DNA of 6,021 bases from an uncultured Atopobiaceae bacterium (GTDB taxonomy: Bacteria; Actinomycetota; Coriobacteriia; Coriobacteriales; Atopobiaceae). The notes beneath the pieces were generated by a model, which saw only the letters and a list, made by a program, of their open reading frames with translations, made no database searches and was not told the origin of the DNA. How positions within the stretch are numbered: position 1 is the first letter of the stretch; each line of letters begins with the position of its first letter. Positions 4,061 to 6,021 of the stretch are shown piece by piece. The stretch is from assembly GCA_944321005.1 (NCBI GenBank), contig CALUJT010000145.1, positions 1-6,021 on the forward strand, given 5' to 3'. Made by a program: the position numbers and the translations under genes.

Positions 4061-5874
4061 TGGGAATCCTCATAGGACTCGAGCACGTGGGCCACGAGTG
4101 GCCCGGCAAGCGCGTGCTGGAGGACCAGACCATAGGCATCAACGAGGGCGAGCGCATCGGCATCGTGGGCCGCAACGGCGACGGCAAGTCCACGCTGCTG
4201 GAGATCGTGGGCCACGTGCTGGAGCCGGACTCAGGCACCGTCACCTGGCGGCGCAACCTCTCCGTGGGCTACCTCGGGCAGGCGGATCGTCTCGCCGACG
4301 CCGACCCGGTGCGCCGCGCGATCTTTGGCGACGTGCCCGAGTACACCTGGGCCTCGGACGCCCGCATCCGCGCGATCCTGGACGAGCTCGTGGGCGACCT
4401 CGACCTCGACGGCGCCGTGGGCGAGCTCTCCGGCGGCCAGCGCCGCCGCGTCGACCTCTGCCGCGTGCTCTGCCACACCTGGGACGTCGTCCTCATGGAC
4501 GAGCCCACCAACCACCTGGACCTCGCGGCCATCGAGTGGCTGGCGGCACACCTCAAGCGCCGCTGGCCGGAGGGGGAGGGCGCGCTCCTGGTGGTCACGC
4601 ACGACCGCTGGTTCCTCGACGAGGTCTGCGAGCACATGTGGGAGGTCCATGACCGCCGCATAGAGCCCTTCGAGGGTGGCTACTCCGCCTACATCCAGCA
4701 GCGCGTGGAGCGCGAGCGCCAGGCTGCCGTCATCGAGGAGCGTCGGCAGAACACCCTGCGCAAGGAGCTCAACTGGCTCGCGCACGGCGCCAAGGCCCGC
4801 ACGAGCAAGCCCAAGTTCCGCATCGAGGCGGCCCGCGCGCTCATAGCCAACGACCCGCCCCTCAGAAACCCCCTTGAGCTCAAGCGCCTGGCCGTGAGCC
4901 GCCTGGGCAAGCAGGTCATCGAGATGAAGGGCGTGAGCTTCGCCTATCCTGGCGGGCCAAACGTCATCGACGGCGTGGACTGGCTCATCGGACCCGGGGA
5001 CCGCTACGGCATCCTCGGCGCCAACGGCGCGGGCAAGTCCACGCTGCTCGCCCTCATGACGGGCGCGCTGGCCCCGACCTCTGGCACCGTGAAGATTGGC
5101 GCGTCGGTGCGCTTTGGCTTCATGAGCCAGCACCTCGACGCGCTGGGCGAGAAGAGCGACTGGCGCGTGTTGGAGGTCCTCGGCCGCTACAAGCGGAGCT
5201 ACCTCGTGGGCGGCAAGATGCAGAGCCCCACGCAGCTCATCGAGCGTCTGGGCTTCGAGCAGCGCGAGCTTCAGAACTTCATCAAGGACCTCTCCGGCGG
5301 CCAGCGCCGGCGCCTGGCGCTCCTGTGCGTCATCCTGGAGGAGCCCAACGTGCTCGTGCTCGACGAGCCCGGAAACGACCTCGACACGGACATGCTCGCC
5401 GTGATGGAGGACCTGCTCGACAGCTGGCCGGGCACGCTGCTCGTGGTCTCCCACGACCGCTACCTCATGGAGCGCGTCACGGACGACCAGTTCGCGCTCA
5501 TTGACGGCCACGTGCGCCACGTCCCCGGCGGCGTCGACGAGTACCTGCGCCTGCTTGCGTCTGCCGAGAAGGACGCGGGGTCGCAGGCTTCCCCGGCCTC
5601 TCCCGAGCCCGCCGGTTCTTCTCGCCCCGCCGAGACCGGCCTCAGCAACCAGGAGCGCCGCGAGCTCAAGAAGCGCTTCGACGCGGTGGCGCGCCGGCTC
5701 GAGAAGACCGCCGGTGACCCCGACCGCCTGCGTGCGGAGATGGCGGGCGTTGACGCGAGCGACTACGCCGCCCTCATGGCAGCGCAGGAGGCGCTCGACA
5801 CGTGCCTGGCCGAGCGCGCCTCGCTCGAGGACGAGTGGCTCGAGCTCGCCGAGCGCCTCGGCATCGACGCCTGA
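4060..5874 (+). CDS. uup: ABC-F family ATPase, Uup type
   Basis: This 604-residue soluble protein has two fused ABC ATPase domains and no membrane segments. Domain 1 has Walker A GRNGDGKST (37-45), LSGGQ (123-127), Walker B and switch DEPTNHLD (147-154) and His181 in VTHDR. The ABC-F linker (about 210-290) contains WLAHGAKARTSKPK, close to the Uup pattern. Domain 2 has GANGAGKST (320-328), LSGGQ (411-415), DEPGNDLD (435-442) and His465 in VSHDR. A Ser/Pro/Ala-rich hinge (about 501-527) leads to a charged helical tail starting LSNQERRELKKR (528-604), matching the coiled-coil DNA-binding tail known for E. coli Uup. Uup has been tied to precise transposon excision, branched DNA intermediates and 50S-related functions. 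Gly438 in domain 2, where Thr is usual, is unusual; both catalytic Glu residues (148, 436) are present. Coupling to nfo fits a DNA-metabolism role. Other ABC-F subgroups, including ribosome-protection proteins, are less likely. Confidence 0.93.
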   Translation: MGILIGLEHVGHEWPGKRVLEDQTIGINEGERIGIVGRNGDGKSTLLEIVGHVLEPDSGTVTWRRNLSVGYLGQADRLADADPVRRAIFGDVPEYTWASDARIRAILDELVGDLDLDGAVGELSGGQRRRVDLCRVLCHTWDVVLMDEPTNHLDLAAIEWLAAHLKRRWPEGEGALLVVTHDRWFLDEVCEHMWEVHDRRIEPFEGGYSAYIQQRVERERQAAVIEERRQNTLRKELNWLAHGAKARTSKPKFRIEAARALIANDPPLRNPLELKRLAVSRLGKQVIEMKGVSFAYPGGPNVIDGVDWLIGPGDRYGILGANGAGKSTLLALMTGALAPTSGTVKIGASVRFGFMSQHLDALGEKSDWRVLEVLGRYKRSYLVGGKMQSPTQLIERLGFEQRELQNFIKDLSGGQRRRLALLCVILEEPNVLVLDEPGNDLDTDMLAVMEDLLDSWPGTLLVVSHDRYLMERVTDDQFALIDGHVRHVPGGVDEYLRLLASAEKDAGSQASPASPEPAGSSRPAETGLSNQERRELKKRFDAVARRLEKTAGDPDRLRAEMAGVDASDYAALMAAQEALDTCLAERASLEDEWLELAERLGIDA

Positions 5875-5896
5875 CGCCCCGGCGGCCGCCGGGGCG
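5875..5896 (+). terminator. Perfect 22-bp GC palindrome just after the ABC-F stop
   Basis: Bases 5875-5896 form a perfect palindrome starting immediately after the TGA at 5872-5874. As RNA it folds into a 9-bp all-GC stem with a 4-nt loop. No T-run follows, so it is not a classical intrinsic terminator. Tail-less hairpins of this kind are often proposed as terminators in GC-rich actinobacteria. It would work on either strand. Confidence 0.5.
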
Positions 5897-5908
5897 CGCC
5901 CGCGCGCC
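5893..5908 (+). repeat. Second GC hairpin overlapping the first
   Basis: The arms ggcgcg (5893-5898) and cgcgcc (5903-5908) pair around a 4-nt loop. They share bases 5893-5896 with the larger palindrome, so the two hairpins are alternatives. It may be part of the same termination region or chance in a G/C-only stretch. Confidence 0.3.
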
Positions 5909-5937
5909 GCTCGCCGCGGCTCTCGCGAATCGGGCGC

Positions 5938-5986
5938 GGCCCTCCTGGGAACCATCTCCCTAACGGCAGCCGGCGACGGGAGGGCC
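5938..5986 (+). promoter_or_regulatory. Stem-loop that would cover a Shine-Dalgarno-like sequence
   Basis: The arm ggccctcc (5938-5945) pairs perfectly with ggagggcc (5979-5986). One G-U and one G-C pair continue the stem inward (5946/5978 and 5947/5977), giving 10 bp around a 29-nt loop. The 3' arm contains GGGAGGG directly before an ATG at 5987. If that ATG is a real start, the fold would block ribosome access and could be regulatory. If not, it may be another terminator-like hairpin between genes. No known riboswitch class was recognised in the loop. Confidence 0.35.
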
Positions 5987-6021
5987 ATGGGTACGGGTTG
6001 CGCCCACGACGGGATCGAGGC
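5987..6021 (+). CDS. Possible start of a gene cut by the window edge
   Basis: An ATG at 5987 opens a frame reading MGTGCAHDGIE before the window ends. GGGAGGG lies 2 nt upstream, closer than usual. Eleven codons are too few to identify a family or confirm coding. The minus strand also has an open frame entering from the right edge and ending at a TAG at 5962-5960, so a convergent gene ending here is an equal alternative. Nothing in these bases decides between them. Confidence 0.2.
   Translation, partial: MGTGCAHDGIE

Noticed and set aside
4060..5874. An antibiotic-resistance (ribosome-protection) ABC-F protein
   Set aside because: The linker GAKARTSKPK pattern and the C-terminal charged helical tail fit the Uup subgroup better, and no resistance genes or mobile-element genes lie nearby.
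4231..5988. A 585-codon open frame on the minus strand opposite the ABC-F gene
   Set aside because: It lies opposite a gene with complete, ordered ABC-F motifs. Long antisense frames are expected in GC-rich DNA, and the translation is low-complexity Arg/Ala/Val/Leu/His with no recognisable motif.
5929..6021. A known structured RNA (tRNA, tmRNA, SRP RNA, RNase P RNA or a common riboswitch) at the right end
   Set aside because: Stems are present, but I found none of the conserved cores of these classes. Only the plain stem-loop is reported.

Overview
The window is very GC-rich (roughly 70% by eye) and gene-dense. Every confident gene lies on the plus strand, with strong GC preference at third codon positions and good AGGAG-type ribosome binding sites. 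A high-GC actinobacterium is the simplest reading. ATA (Ile) and AGG (Arg) codons appear regularly, which argues against Streptomyces-like lineages. The overall style suggests Coriobacteriia (an Olsenella/Atopobiaceae-like organism), but this is inference and was not checked against any database.

Block 1 (1-2985) is a tight run of three genes: a 5'-truncated cysteine desulfurase-family protein, a coiled-coil protein with a C-terminal zinc ribbon, and bifunctional coaBC, which makes 4'-phosphopantetheine on the way to coenzyme A. The gaps are 15 nt and then a 4-nt GTGA overlap, so this is very likely one transcript. A 220-nt spacer (2986-3205) follows. It holds the only AT-rich patch in the window, framed by a perfect 17-bp inverted repeat (3042-3058 / 3124-3140). 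Block 2 (3206-5874) is nfo (endonuclease IV) followed, through a TAATG stop/start overlap, by a Uup-type ABC-F ATPase. The last 147 nt hold two GC-only hairpins and a longer stem that would cover a Shine-Dalgarno-like sequence; a gene may begin at 5987, but too little is visible to say.

Most of the content is housekeeping: sulfur transfer or cofactor supply, CoA synthesis, base-excision repair, and an ABC-F protein whose E. coli relative is linked to DNA and ribosome metabolism. The departures from family norms are the interesting part. The desulfurase has Thr where the PLP-binding Lys should be. The neighbouring zinc ribbon shows only three of the usual four cysteines. The second ATPase site of the ABC-F protein has DEPG instead of DEPT. 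The 99-bp inverted-repeat element between coaBC and nfo is the best candidate for an undescribed element. I saw no clear new multi-gene system, CRISPR array, tRNA, rRNA or transposase.
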